Shown: positions 24,437-36,050 of the stretch, one piece after another
Numbering within the stretch: the first letter of the stretch is position 1
Layout: each line of letters begins with the position of its first letter
DNA from: Styela clava
Lineage: Eukaryota; Chordata; Ascidiacea; Stolidobranchia; Styelidae
Length of the DNA stretch: 64,000 nt
Assembly: GCF_964204865.1 (NCBI RefSeq)
Contig: NC_135264.1
Location: 5,486,001-5,550,000 of the forward strand
Direction of reading: 5' to 3'
Translations under genes and position numbers: made by a program
Notes under the pieces: generated by a model
Databases searched by the model: none
Told to the model about the DNA's origin: nothing
What the model saw: only the letters and a program-made list of their open reading frames with translations

Positions 24437-26665
24437 CTACTGCCAGGCAAAGCACATATCTTCCCATCCTATACTTGTTACTTGATTGTGACTGGCAAAT
24501 ACATTCCACATATTATAAATTGCCTTTGCTGTCGGAGTTATGGTTCTGAAGTGTGAAAATCCCTTCAATCCTGAAAATATTTAATGCAAAATGCAATATC
24601 ATTGCATGTACTAATTTTATACATCACTATGTAACATTATTGTATTTACCTATTGGTGTGCAGAATCCCATGACAAAATAAGTGTCGTAATCTGTCATGA
24701 AGAAATACTCGCCTCGAAATAGGTTGTCTGCATCTGAAATGATAGTTGTAAGTGGGAGCTAATAAATGTAAACCTTGGTCCAAATATTGCAATTTTGCAA
24801 GGTGATAAACCATGGAAATACTTAATAAAAGATTGTCGGCTCTAGGGGCATTGTTCGCGGGCCACAATAGTGCCAAGAATAGGTAAACAGTTCAATACAA
24901 AACAAACGCTTTAATTATGGAAACAAATTGATAAGTAGTCATTTATCCAGCAAAACATGCAGAAACCACCAAAAACTTACTAAAACATGCAAATGTGTTT
25001 CTATATTTATATTTAGCGTAAGATTTCAAACTCTTTCAAACTGAAAAAGGGCTTCCGCTAATGTAAGTGCTTCCGAATATTGAGGGTAATTTCTAATATA
25101 TATAGGCAGCATTTTTTGCAATTATGTTTAGGCTGGTTGCAAAAAACACCTGGCATTAATTATATTGTTAGACTTTAACATTAATATTAAGTTATCAGGC
25201 ATAGCCAACCTAAGCTATCAGAATCCGCATTCAATTTTAAGTTCTCTGCGATGCCAAAATTGTTAGCATATATTCCTGACCAAAAAGATAGACAGACAGA
25301 TAACAATTAAGCCTGCCGAGAACATCATTCAACTTCGCTAGTTGCCTCAGTTAGTCATAACTCAGACAATTCAGTGACATTAGCGATGAAACAACAAAAG
25401 CTTTTTCTGGTAAATGTTATTACGAAACAACACTAAATGCGATTTTTTGATTACTCGCCGAATGCGACGCGGGCTACAGATAATGAAGGTTGGGAAAATG
25501 GGCCTGGGTTCAGACCACCCTGTTCTAGACGGTCAAAGCAGAATGCGGCAAGTCTTGGGTCTATATATTAGTATATATATATCCGCAATTAAACCAACAA
25601 TTTCTACTTACAAGTATCTAGCTCTTCATTTGTTGCGCCACCACCTGGGGTATCAAAATACAACTTCTTGAGTTTTGCCAGAAACGAAGTTTCTAAAAAA
25701 TAAAATATTGGTTATGTTCATTAATGTCGAGAATACAGTGTGTTATATTTCTAACAGCAGGTTTTCAATACGCTACGTCGATGCAAATTTGAGAATTTCG
25801 GTAAATAAGACATTGTCTTATCAGTAATATATATTGCTAATGCGGGTTTGAGCTTAAGTGCCTATTTTTACAGATGAAATTAATTCGATAAATTGTGTGG
25901 CTGAAAAGTTTACTAGATACACAAGTAATGGAACAGTAAATGGAATTGCGATTTGGTGCGATTAGCGCTCGCCTAGGATAAGAAATTATAAAATGCTTTT
26001 TTAGAAATACTACAAAATTAATTCAATGTAGAACTATTTTTTCTGTATGTTGTGTCTTTGTCACATTGTTGATTACAATTCACAATGATACAAATTGCGC
26101 TCACTGAGTTGTTGATCTATGATGTATGTTTCGCCCTCTCTTCGGATAAAGTGTAACTGGAAATCCATTGTATTCTTGTTGAATAGCCTTTAACAAAGGT
26201 TATAAATTAAGCAAACAAATAAACAAAAACGCTGCTACGTGATTTGCTCTGTCAAATGCACTCATAGAACTTTACAGTTTACACAAATCGATCAAACTAG
26301 ACAGTCTATATTTGAATAAGATTACTGCTAGTTCACCCGCGAACGCTCAGAGTTAGGTTGAACATAACTCCATCTTCTGGTGCTTCGAAATGATGTATAT
26401 CATGACATGTTCTCGGAAATTTACCAGTATTACCAGGATTCGGAATGTCAAGTCCATCAAACCATGTTCCTTTTATTTTGCCGAACTGAAATACAAATAC
26501 ACTTGAAAATTATTTGAATTCCACTGCATGTACCGCCCTGAATCGTTCGTTAATCGGGGTCCTATAGCTAATTTATCTGAATACGAAGGTTGTGTACAAG
26601 AAAAAGAACGAAAATGTGTACAGCTGTATATTGTCGAATTCAACTTCTCAATTCGTCAACTATAC

Positions 26666-26830
26666 CAGTGGTCGGCAACCTTTTTCGGTTGACGGACCGG
26701 TAAAGCCTGACAAAACTTTGGCGGACCACCTTTATACAAATAAACTAAGCCTATGCAATAAATCATACGCATTAGGAAATTTACTAAAAACGACGGTTAT
26801 GCTATTTAATGCGATATCTGTATTTGTTTG
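26666..26830 (+). mobile_element. hAT-like end in lipocalin intron 1
   Basis: 'cagtggtcggcaaccttttt' followed by 'gacggaccggtaaag' is a typical hAT terminus. No matching opposite end was found nearby, so it is truncated. Confidence 0.45.
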
Positions 26831-27119
26831 ATGGCCATTAACTGTTCTCATATTCGAGACATTGACACACGTAACATGGTTCGTACATCTAACCTACTTC
26901 GATATTATATCGTTTTTGTAGTTATTAATATTGATAACCAGGCCTCACATTAAGATTTCCGGTTAACAATGCTTGCATCAAATTGTTGGGGAGATCTTAT
27001 TCGGACTGATGAGAGACATTCCTATACGGGCGTAGAGAAAATAATTGGCCCAGCATTATTGCAACATACTGACATGGCAATTGTTTATGAAGTCAGACTT
27101 GCTGATCAATAGTGTTGTG

Positions 27120-27928
27120 CAGGGGTCGGCAACCTTCATGTTCTTGCGGGCCAAATATACACGTTTCAGGTAGCGCGCGGGCCGCAATATTTCCGCCTTC
27201 GAACAATCGCTACATTAATTAAACTTCAATTTATGGCGCATTTGCATTGCTGCCCTTCTCGCCTGTCCCAATGAGATGTGTATGTAGCGTTTTTTTAATA
27301 TATTATCCAACAATACATTGTTTCTATTTATCTATTATTAATGTGAAAGATGATGTTTTTATGGCAACTCGTCGTCCAAGTGATGATCTGACAAGCGAGT
27401 ACAAATTTTAATCTAAGTTTAATGCATTTCAGATAAAGCTGCTCAAGGCCATATGTTCTTCCGAACGTGGACTTTACACCTTTTGCCCTAACGCACAGAT
27501 GAGCTGTGGCGCAGTCCCGGGTTTCGGGATCGAAATTTCGACGACTCGTTTTGTAACGAGTTTAATTAAAACATTGAAACTCTTAATAACTGCGATGCTG
27601 ACTGGGCATATCGGGCAAACTGGTTTTGTAATGCCCACGAAAGAAAATACTTTTCCGTCCGAGCACTTTGGAATGCTCGACCCTTGTCGCTCCGTTTTCC
27701 GGACATTTTTAAATTTTAAAAATCGAAATTAACTCGAACGACATACAACTGAAGCCACTTGTTTCATAAGAAGCGCCGTACAGCAGCACTTGTCACCACA
27801 TAAATTCGTGTAGGGACAATAATAAATTTGGGATCAATTTTTGTTTTATGTATTGAATGTCGAGTGGTTCGAGAGTCGCAACAAATTAGCTCGCGGGCCG
27901 CATTTGGCCCGCAGTTTGCCGACTCTCA
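27120..27928. mobile_element. hAT-like element in lipocalin intron 1
   Basis: The left end is 'caggggtcggcaaccttc' with 'cgggccaaatat'. The right end has 'cgcgggccgcatttggcccg' then 'gtttgccgactctca'. Flanks GTGTTGTG (27112-27119) and ATGTTGTG (27929-27936) match at 7 of 8. A related right end recurs at 60382. The open frame 27499-27732 shows no transposase motif. Confidence 0.65.
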
Positions 27929-27936
27929 ATGTTGTG

Positions 27937-29290
27937 TTTGTCTGGTTTACTGTTGAGTGCTGTTTTTTAGTCGTAGGGCTTGTGGTTAGATTGTAGAGGT
28001 TTTATTACGGCCTCGTCTGTTTTTTAGGCTTGCACGTAATTGACAAAAATCAATTCCGTAATTACGGCCAAATAGATTTCGTAATGACCCCGTAATTGCG
28101 ATATTTTTTCACACATTTAAACCTATCATAACAACCAATTGAATTCACTTCATTTTCGATTGGGACATCGAGTTTGGGTTTTCATATTGCTGACAGTACT
28201 ACACGCCGGCGACAGATGTTAAGACAAGAGAAGAGTGAATTCAAATTAATTTTATTCCGATTTTTATCTTTTGTGCTAGCTTTGATTTCCTTTATCATTT
28301 TTGCAAATTAACCGTCCCAATTTTATGCGATCAATTTTATCATTACCGACACTGGTATACGGATATTTATGAAACGATAGTTGACTTTTTTTAAATCGTA
28401 TTAAAAAAAAACGTCGGGTTTCCAATTTATCAATGGCACGACGAGCGTATTCTTTCGTTTGATTATACTTGCGCTTGCCTCGCGACGAAGACTTGTTATT
28501 GCACCGTTTTTAACATTATTCGACTTTACTACCTAGTCAGCATTTTATAATAATTATTGATGCCGACTTATTGACGTTATTCCCATTACCATGCTTCATA
28601 TTACATTAAATCATTTCGCGGCCTAAATGTTGTAACATTATTTGCGACAAATTTAGATCAAAAATTAATTATTTGCGCATAATTTAAATAACGTACTTAT
28701 ATGACATGGCTTTTCCGAAAATACGAGGTTATATCGCAAAAAAATGCATATTGTGACATTTATTTTGCACTCACGAAGAAATCGACTTATTTTTCCAACT
28801 CAAGTCGACGATCCTATCGGCCAAGATTGACACAAATTTGGTCGAGTGTCGGTGGTATTCAAGAATCAAAATAAGTTGCCGCATTTGGTAAAGACAGTTA
28901 ATCATATTTGGCCGAAATATTGCGAGGCATTGTGGAAAATATATTGAGCAAGGACAAGTCCGGACTGATATAAAACGATAAAACCGGTAACAGAACATCA
29001 AGGTTTTATAATTGAAAATGGTTCTCGCACAGAATAAACACACTGGCTCATACTTGATATTTAATAGTAGTTAAATTGAGAATATTGAACTGTTGAAAAC
29101 AAAAAACGATCGTCGAAATTCTTAAATCTCGTTGCCTTGGTTAAATATAATCCAATGTTAGCATTATTAGCAATAGTTAGCATTATTACATTATTAAAAA
29201 AGGTTAAAATATTTCATTTTTATTCTTCATTTTAAAAGTGACTAATGTGCGACTTCGTCAAAATATTATACCAACAGAAAAAGTTTTTGA
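27937..29290. other. Intronic or non-coding DNA
   Basis: Rest of intron 1 of the minus-strand lipocalin. It includes 'cgtaattacgg'-type repeats near 28030-28095 and a tract of low complexity. No exon was recognised. Confidence 0.4.
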
Positions 29291-29396
29291 TAAATTTCCA
29301 AGATTTCTTACCCTGTCCCAGTCAATAGCTTGATATTAATCTGTTTTGGAGCAGAGCTGAGAAGTTGCCGTTTCTCCCGAAAAATATATCGCAGCC

Positions 29397-29800
29397 AAAA
29401 ATATGTCGATCTTCATTCCAACCATTTTTGCACGAATATGTCGCAGGTATATTGTTCTCAAATGTGCCCATAATAACTTGGTATCCTTTTATATATTTTT
29501 CGAAATAAATGTCGAAATATTTAGATGGAAAAAAAAAGCTTTAATCTTAATCGTCTAAGCAAAGGCTATATAACCGTATTTCCATCAATGAAACAATATA
29601 TAAAAACAATGCATCAAATCTAATATGGCCATTGTTGTTCTTGTGCGCACACAACAGTAAGTTAATAAAAGTAAAATTTTTGACATTTTAGGATATTCGG
29701 TAAAACACGAAATGCCAAAGTTATCAAAGCAGTATAGGTTGGTCAATATCCAACGGTTTATAATATTTGATTATTCAAAATATGACATTTGAAATCCCCC
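29397..29800 (+). repeat. Left arm of inverted duplication
   Basis: It matches 31690-32112 in reverse complement with perhaps 75-80% identity by eye. Shared blocks include 'caggtatattgttctcaaat', 'atctaatatggccattgttg' and 'cacgaaatgccaaagtt'. It is the 5' flank of lipocalin copy A. A ~45-bp piece of it ('attcggtaaaacacgaaatg') also recurs directly at about 29908. Confidence 0.8.
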
Positions 29801-30298
29801 GACTGTTCAACGAACTGAAGCTATTTATTTTATGAATTAAAAAATCGCATGAATTTGCAAGTAATTTTCCTGTGAAGCCGGTAAATGTAAAGGTCATGTA
29901 CGTGCATGTTCGGTAAATCACGAAATGCTAAAGTTGTCAAAACAGTAAGGATTGAATTATTTTATTCGCTTTATGGTAATTACCTTTCCAAATACTGTAT
30001 GGTCTATTTTGTCTGTCGCATAAATATGCAAATATTATTTCTGTGACATCGCTAAATGTGAACGTCATGCAAAACATTTATGGACACATTTCTGGATTAC
30101 CACCATGGAAAATTAGTGGTTATATATCCGTTCGTGTTAAAAGGCGTATGATCCAACTACTCACCAGACGGCGAGACAAGTCTCAATTCAAATGTTTCTA
30201 CCACGCGCCATTTCATTTTCACGCTCATTCTCAATTAACTTGGTACAGGATTGAAAAAGGGAATGCAACGAATGCTCATTACAATTCGGGTTTGATTT

Positions 30299-30333
<35 letters not shown>

Positions 30334-31689
30334 CTTTTTTTTAATTTTTATTGTAATATCCCTTGAATCGTTGTAAATCTAGGGCAAGTCAGTGCGTTTC
30401 AGCAGTTGCGCACGCTGCCAGAATTATGATTTTAAAAATGTAAGAAAAAATTTTGCTCCGACTTCCTATCTTATCGCGTAGCTTTATCGCCAAGTTATTA
30501 GGCTGCCTGCACCAAAGTCATAAGATTTTAAGAACAATGTTTATTCGACATATTAGAGAGAAGTTTTGATTGAAAAAGGCAAGATAAATCATGAAACATA
30601 GCTCACGGTCTTGCTGAACACAGTCAAAAGCAAGTTTATAGAAGACCGCTATTCGCCTAAATCTGGGTGTGTTGTTAATACAACGTCGGAGGATATTCTT
30701 GATGTCACGTCTTTTGATAGCCCGGAATCTATATAGACAAGACACAATGAAAACGTATCGAATGCGCCACTCTCAGCCCCTCTATCCACAAATAAGACAC
30801 ATGCATAAATCAGCTTCTTCTTTATACACTTGGCAAATAACAGCGGTTTTCTTAAATGAATAAAACACAATTGATTAACTTAAGTCACAGAGCATTTATC
30901 AACAACAAAAGGCTAATTTCTTACCAAACGTTTTCCGATCCGAGTGGCTTATACAATTACAATATATATATATATATAAAAGATAAGTTAACAGTCAACA
31001 ATACGGACAAATATCTTCGGCTATTACACGACGAATACGTAATGCAAAAATGACGGAAAGGAAAACGCTAAACCAGACAACAGATAAAATTACTAATTTA
31101 CGCTACAAGCAAAGGGAATAATTGTAATAACGGTTCTACAATGATTATTTACAAGGCAGCGCACGATGCACTGTACACAGAGGCAAAATGTACGATAAAA
31201 TTGTAAACAACGTACGTTTACAACGTAACACTTGGATAGGTGGCAAGCAACGCAGCTTGCTACCTAAGTTCGAATCTCATGAAAAGTGTGACAATGTGCG
31301 GTAGGATTACTCACCGTCGCGGGGTTACTTCGATGTTCGATTTGAGTTTGCGAGTAGTGGGACCGCACGTTCATGACCCGCCCGAATATAAAATCACTCA
31401 TTTCTCGGAATATTCAAAAACATTTCTTTGCTAACTATTAAATTGCTAGAAATAACATTCTCACTAGAGATCATTTACGTTGGTGAAAAGCAGTATAGTC
31501 GTCGTAGCAAATAAATGTAAACGACTAGTTATGACGTTCTTGGCAAATAGTCAAGAAATATGTCGCCGGACGTTCACATTTAATGGTGTCACAGTAATAA
31601 TATTTGCAAATTTATGCGACAGTCAAAAATAGATAACATATCGAAAGTCAATTACCATAAACAGTTGAAAATTATTCAAAACGTATTGT
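29801..31689. other. Centre of the inverted duplication
   Basis: Non-coding. 30005-30068 ('gtctgtcgcataaatatgca' onward) is matched in reverse at 31568-31628, so the inverted pairing continues inward. Between lie an (AT)n tract at 30301-30330, a shorter one at 30960-30978, and a hairpin near 31242-31264 (arms 'ggtggcaagc' and 'gcttgctacc'). Open frames 30043-30366, 30518-30870, 30856-31053 and 31240-31434 lack motifs. Confidence 0.6.
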
Positions 31690-32112
31690 TTTGATGATTT
31701 CAATATTTTTTCATATTTTCATATTTTGAATAGTCAAATATTATAAACCGTTGGTAATTGTCCAACCCTTACTGCTTTAACAACTTTAGCATTTCGTGTT
31801 ATACCAAATATACTCAAATATCGAAAATTTTACTTCTATTAGCCTTCCTTTGCACATAAAAACAACAACGGCCACATTAGATTTGAGGCATTGTTCATGT
31901 ATAACAAATTGCTCACTTGTGGAAATAGGGTCATATAGTAATAGCCCTTGCTTAGACGGTTGACTTTGAAAAGCATTTTTTAATCTAAATATATCGGCAT
32001 TCATTTCGGAAAAAATATTTAAGTAATACCAAGTTTTCATGGGCGCATTTGAGAACAGTATACCTGCAACATATTTGTACAAGAATGGTTGGAATAATCA
32101 GTCCCATATCAG
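31690..32112 (-). repeat. Right arm of inverted duplication
   Basis: Reverse-complement partner of 29397-29800. It precedes the plus-strand lipocalin remnant as the left arm precedes copy A. The 98-aa minus-strand frame at 31786-32082 is open here but broken in the other arm, so I do not treat it as a gene. Confidence 0.8.
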
Positions 32113-32409
32113 TCTCCTTCGAACAAAAAAGAGAGTAGAACTATAATCATAGCCATAACAATATTAACAAGATGATACGGGTAATCCTCATGGTTAAAAT
32201 TTGATTCGACAACATCTTTACAAAAACCTTCAAATAATACATTTTTTTTTTTTCAAAATATGAAATCTTGCGTTTATTTTCTTCTTGTAAACAGCCTACG
32301 CTTTCAAAAAAATTGACTAATGTTTCCTGATTAACGATTAATGGCGCAAGCTGATTTCATTTGATATATAATAGGATGGGAAGATATGTGCTTTACCCCA
32401 CGAAATAAA
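32085..32409 (+). pseudogene. Lipocalin remnant (copy C)
   Basis: ATG at 32085 begins 'atggttggaataatcagtc', aligning with the copy A start (M-V-G-x) and its 5' flank, but the frame stops within about 18 codons. At 32371-32409 the C-terminal signature IGWEDMCF returns, followed by a changed tail. The Gly-x-Trp and TDY exons between are gone; only about 230 bp separates the two ends. A deletion relic. Confidence 0.72.
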
Positions 32410-33917
32410 GTCGACTGAAAACCAATTCTTTCAGTGAAGTGAAATGAATACACGACATCCAACTATATTTACAAATTATTTGTGATCGCCCACAAAAACA
32501 TATTACGGAGTCAGTTAGCAATGGAAGTGCAAACGTCACCAAAATGCTATTGGTTTTTTCTATTTTATATTCGGCCATTCGTGGACCAATTTTGCTGGTT
32601 TTCTAAACGCGCCACCACGTGAATTTTTTAGCTATTTAATTCTCATCAAACTTGGGCAATATGCTTTACCTAGATTTAAAGCTTTATTATATTACCGTTG
32701 TAAATTGTGCAATTTTACAGTTCATATTTAAAATTAACCTTTCGTCTTCTGTTTTTCACAAATCGCGAAAACAATGAGGAACCCTTGAGTTCATGACAAT
32801 TATGCAGGTGTGGTGAATGAATTGTATACTTTAGAAAATAAACAATTTCCGATATTTGACATAATGAAAAATAAAATTAGTTTCAATTTAATTTTATATC
32901 GTATCAAGGAAGTTGTTATACATTAAACAGACATATCGGACAAAATTAAACTCCTTGAACAATTTCTACTATGTTTCTCCCATAGAATTTTGTCTGCATT
33001 TGTATTGTATTGCACATTCACGGGCGCCATCCCCCTTCATATGATAGGAATTTCATGCGAAATGTGGCGCCTCCTGTTAAATTATTGAAACTAGAGATCC
33101 GTTTTTATATATATATTATAGTTAAGATTTTTTTTCAATTTATTTTTTTTACTCATGCAATCTTTGAGCTCAATTCCGGTAAGTGAACAAATATAAATAT
33201 ATCGCAGAGGCTGTCTGTTTCACATGACCAGTAACACTATGTTAGGCATCGGTTGTTTTTGAGATAGTACCAAGTCGTACTCCCCAATGCCTTAGATTCA
33301 GAATGTAAAGACTTTAGCTTGCCTTCTTAGAACAAGTAAATAGACGAGAAAGACGCGTGTGTACGCAATTTGATTCTGATAAAAAAAAAAAAACAGGCGA
33401 GGTTAAGCATTTTGCCTAACCTTCCGATTTCTTTTTGTATAATTTTTTTTTGTAGTTTTATTTGAAATAGTTAACAGATTATAAAGGATTTGAATCAGAG
33501 AGTATAAAACTAATTTAGAAGATAACGCAAAAAACGCGTAATTTACGTTTGGTAACATTTTTATTAATTTATTTCAACGTGGTCAAAATATGTAGAAATT
33601 TGGACAACGTTGAAATTTTTTGATGGATCAAGATTTATTGTTACCAGTATAGGTGGCATTCACAAAAAAGATCGAAAGACATGCAATTGAAACAGTAATG
33701 AAAAAAAAACTACGCTAAGAGTACTAATTAATCAGTTGTATAGGTATAGCGAATATACAAGCAAAAAATTAACCGTAATATTCCAAGTGAATATGAATAG
33801 CAAATTTGCAAAGTATCTATTCATTAAAGTATTAATTATTATTATATGTCTTTGATAAAAATATGCTTCGAATTAGTTATCATATACTTTTTTGTTTACA
33901 GATAAATTAGAAGTAAG
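32410..33917. other. Intergenic, lipocalin remnant to ficolin-like copy 1
   Basis: AT-rich non-coding DNA. Just before the next start codon, 'tttgtttacag|ataaatta' resembles a 5'-UTR splice acceptor and is shared with the 45-kb copy. Confidence 0.45.
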
Positions 33918-36050
33918 ATGAAGTCATACATATCCATCGTTTTTGTACTTTTATTATGCAGTTGGTCAGTCGTTAGCCATTATAGTCAAGAAGATACTGG
34001 ACACTGTACAGCGAAGTACGAATCCTGCAAACTACATCAAGAAAACGTTGAACGAGGAGAATGATGTACCAATCAGATAATACTTTCAATACCTTCAATA
34101 ATACCTTCAATACTTATTCCTATGCATCTGGAATATTAAATTATTACTCTTATTACTCTGAGTGATATTTTAAAGCCAGCATCGTAATTATGTTTATCAC
34201 GTCGCTTTTAATAACGATATATTGCATTGCTTGTATTACATTATAGATTTTACTACGGATGCCTTTCTATAAAATTCTTAAGGGCTTAATAGTTTTACAT
34301 GAACTAGCTTGTATTAAAAATAAAATTAAATATATATACAGTGATTAAACGTGCATTCATTTCACATTTCCTGTATCCTTCATAGTCATTGCTCAAAGTT
34401 AATACTACAAAAAATATATGTTTCGTCAATAAATCGGTATAATTGTAAATTTAAAATTCAGAGCGTTATTATCCTGATAGCTGTCGAGGATTACACAAAC
34501 TCAATTCTCTTTCTTGGAATAAAACCGGAGGAGTTTTTGAAATCTATCCTACCCCTGTTTCTGATAAGATTGAAGTTTACTGTGATCTCATGACAGATGG
34601 AGGAGGATGGATTGTGAGTTAAATCGATTCATTGTTATTTATAATTTAACAATTTTGTCGCGTACTTTTCTAATATTGAACACGAAATGGACGTATGGAT
34701 AGTTTTGATATTATTATTTGTTATTGTTGTTGTATTCTTTTTTGTAGTTTCTTCTAGTTGCATTTTTCTTAAACTACTATTTTTAGTTATTTCGAAAATT
34801 ACTGTGGAACTCTTTTGAAAAATTGATCGCTATCGCAAGTATATACCGTATATTTTAATATAAATCTCCGAGCGCATCAGTGATCGGAAATCTATCTGAT
34901 CAATCTTTTCCATGAAAACTCATGCAAGCACACTCATCCAGACAAAGGTGTCAGATTAAAACTATCCCAAATCTTCGTACAATTAAAACTAAATCGATAA
35001 GGTATATAATTAAAAATAGAATGTTTTACAAAGGTATTTCAACGTCGAATGGATGGCTCTGAAGACTTTTATCGTGGATGGGATGATTATGTAAAGGGGT
35101 TTGGAAATACGATTGGAGATTTTTGGTTTGGTGAGTTTTTTATTCACTTGAATGACATCAACCTTATTTTGCTGCAACAAGTTCCTAAAAATGTTGACAA
35201 TTGAAAAATGCTCGAGATATACTTCATCGCGTCCATTTTAAATATATATATATATTGCTTCCTACCATGCAACCTTCAATGGTTGACGAAAAACTCCTGA
35301 TCATAGTATGAAACATGAAACTTATGCAAACCAGAAACTGGATGACGATATTCTATAGAATCTATACAATCTGGTAAAAAATGAAAATTAACTCGCGGCA
35401 ACTGTTAGACGTAATGACATCAGTCGATTACGTGAAGAGCACCATATATAGCTATGTGGACAACAATTTTAAAAGCCCGTATTTGTGTTACTGATATACA
35501 TTATGAAGCCAGTACATTAAATTTTTAGGTTTAGAAAATATCTATCAGATGTCGAAAGATAAGACATATGAACTCAGAGTAGACATGGAAGACTGGGAAG
35601 GAAACAAAGCCTATGCAAAATATGGGTATGATTTCGAACCTTCAATTTAATGTAAACTTTATAATCAAGTTTATAAATGTATGTTTTTATATATCCTATT
35701 TTTTCTAGAGCATTCTCGATCGGTGATTCTTCAACAAATTATCGCTTAACGGTGGGTCAATACAGTGGAAATGCTGGAAATTCTTTAGAAGACTCCTATC
35801 AAGGACAACCCCTATACATCAAGGACGACCCTTCACAACGAAAGACGCAGATCATGACATAGTATCTTACAACTGTGCCGACACTTACAAGGGAGCGTTC
35901 TGGTACGGAAATTATCATGCAGCAAATTTGAATGGGCTGTATATCAATGGAGGAAATGTGAAATATGGAATATCTGTTACCTGGAAAGCTTGGAAAGGTT
36001 ATTATTATTCTCTGAAATTTGTTGATATGAAAATGAGGCAAAAGCAGTAG
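33918..36050 (+). pseudogene. Ficolin-like pseudogene (copy 1)
   Basis: Recognisable exons: 33918-34064, 34462-34613, 35034-35130, 35529-35625, 35709-36050. The first encodes a signal peptide (MKSYISIVFVLLLCSWSVVS) and the YESCKLHQ segment, then stops at TGA (34062-34064), where intact copies have TCA (Ser). The collagen triplets and coiled-coil exon are missing. The three middle fibrinogen exons are open ([39 protein letters not shown]). In the last exon a 20-bp tandem duplication ('atcaaggacaacccctatac', about 35798-35837) shifts the frame to an early stop. Further on, the cysteine in GACH is replaced by tyrosine (GNYHAANLNG). Four independent lesions make it dead. Confidence 0.93.

Larger units (their letters stand above)
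24437..29425 (-). pseudogene. Lipocalin, six exons, one nonsense codon (copy A)
   Basis: Minus-strand exons: 29425-29312, 26485-26337, 26187-26105, 25692-25612, 24733-24650, 24570-24437. All splice sites are GT-AG and phases agree throughout. Exon 1 starts MVGMKIDIFLAAIYF, a signal peptide, followed by a cysteine. Exon 2 starts FGKIKGTWFDG, the lipocalin Gly-x-Trp motif. Exon 5 contains FFMTDYDTYFVMGFC, the lipocalin TDY motif. The last exon ends with WEDMCFAWQ. Length (about 190 codons) fits the family. Codon 30 is TAA (29338-29336) where the paralog at 58 kb has GAA, so the chain stops after 29 residues. Everything downstream is open, so the nonsense may be recent, polymorphic or a sequence error. 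Intron 1 (2.8 kb) holds hAT insertions. Confidence 0.87.

Noticed and set aside
31242..31285. Possible tRNA (hairpin followed by 'gttcgaatctcatg')
   Set aside because: The 'gttcgaatc' resembles a T-loop, but no acceptor stem, D-arm or anticodon arm can be drawn around it.
31786..32082. 98-aa minus-strand frame in the inverted-repeat arm
   Set aside because: The paired arm (29397-29800) has stops and shifts in the same frame, and the region is the 5' flank of a lipocalin remnant.
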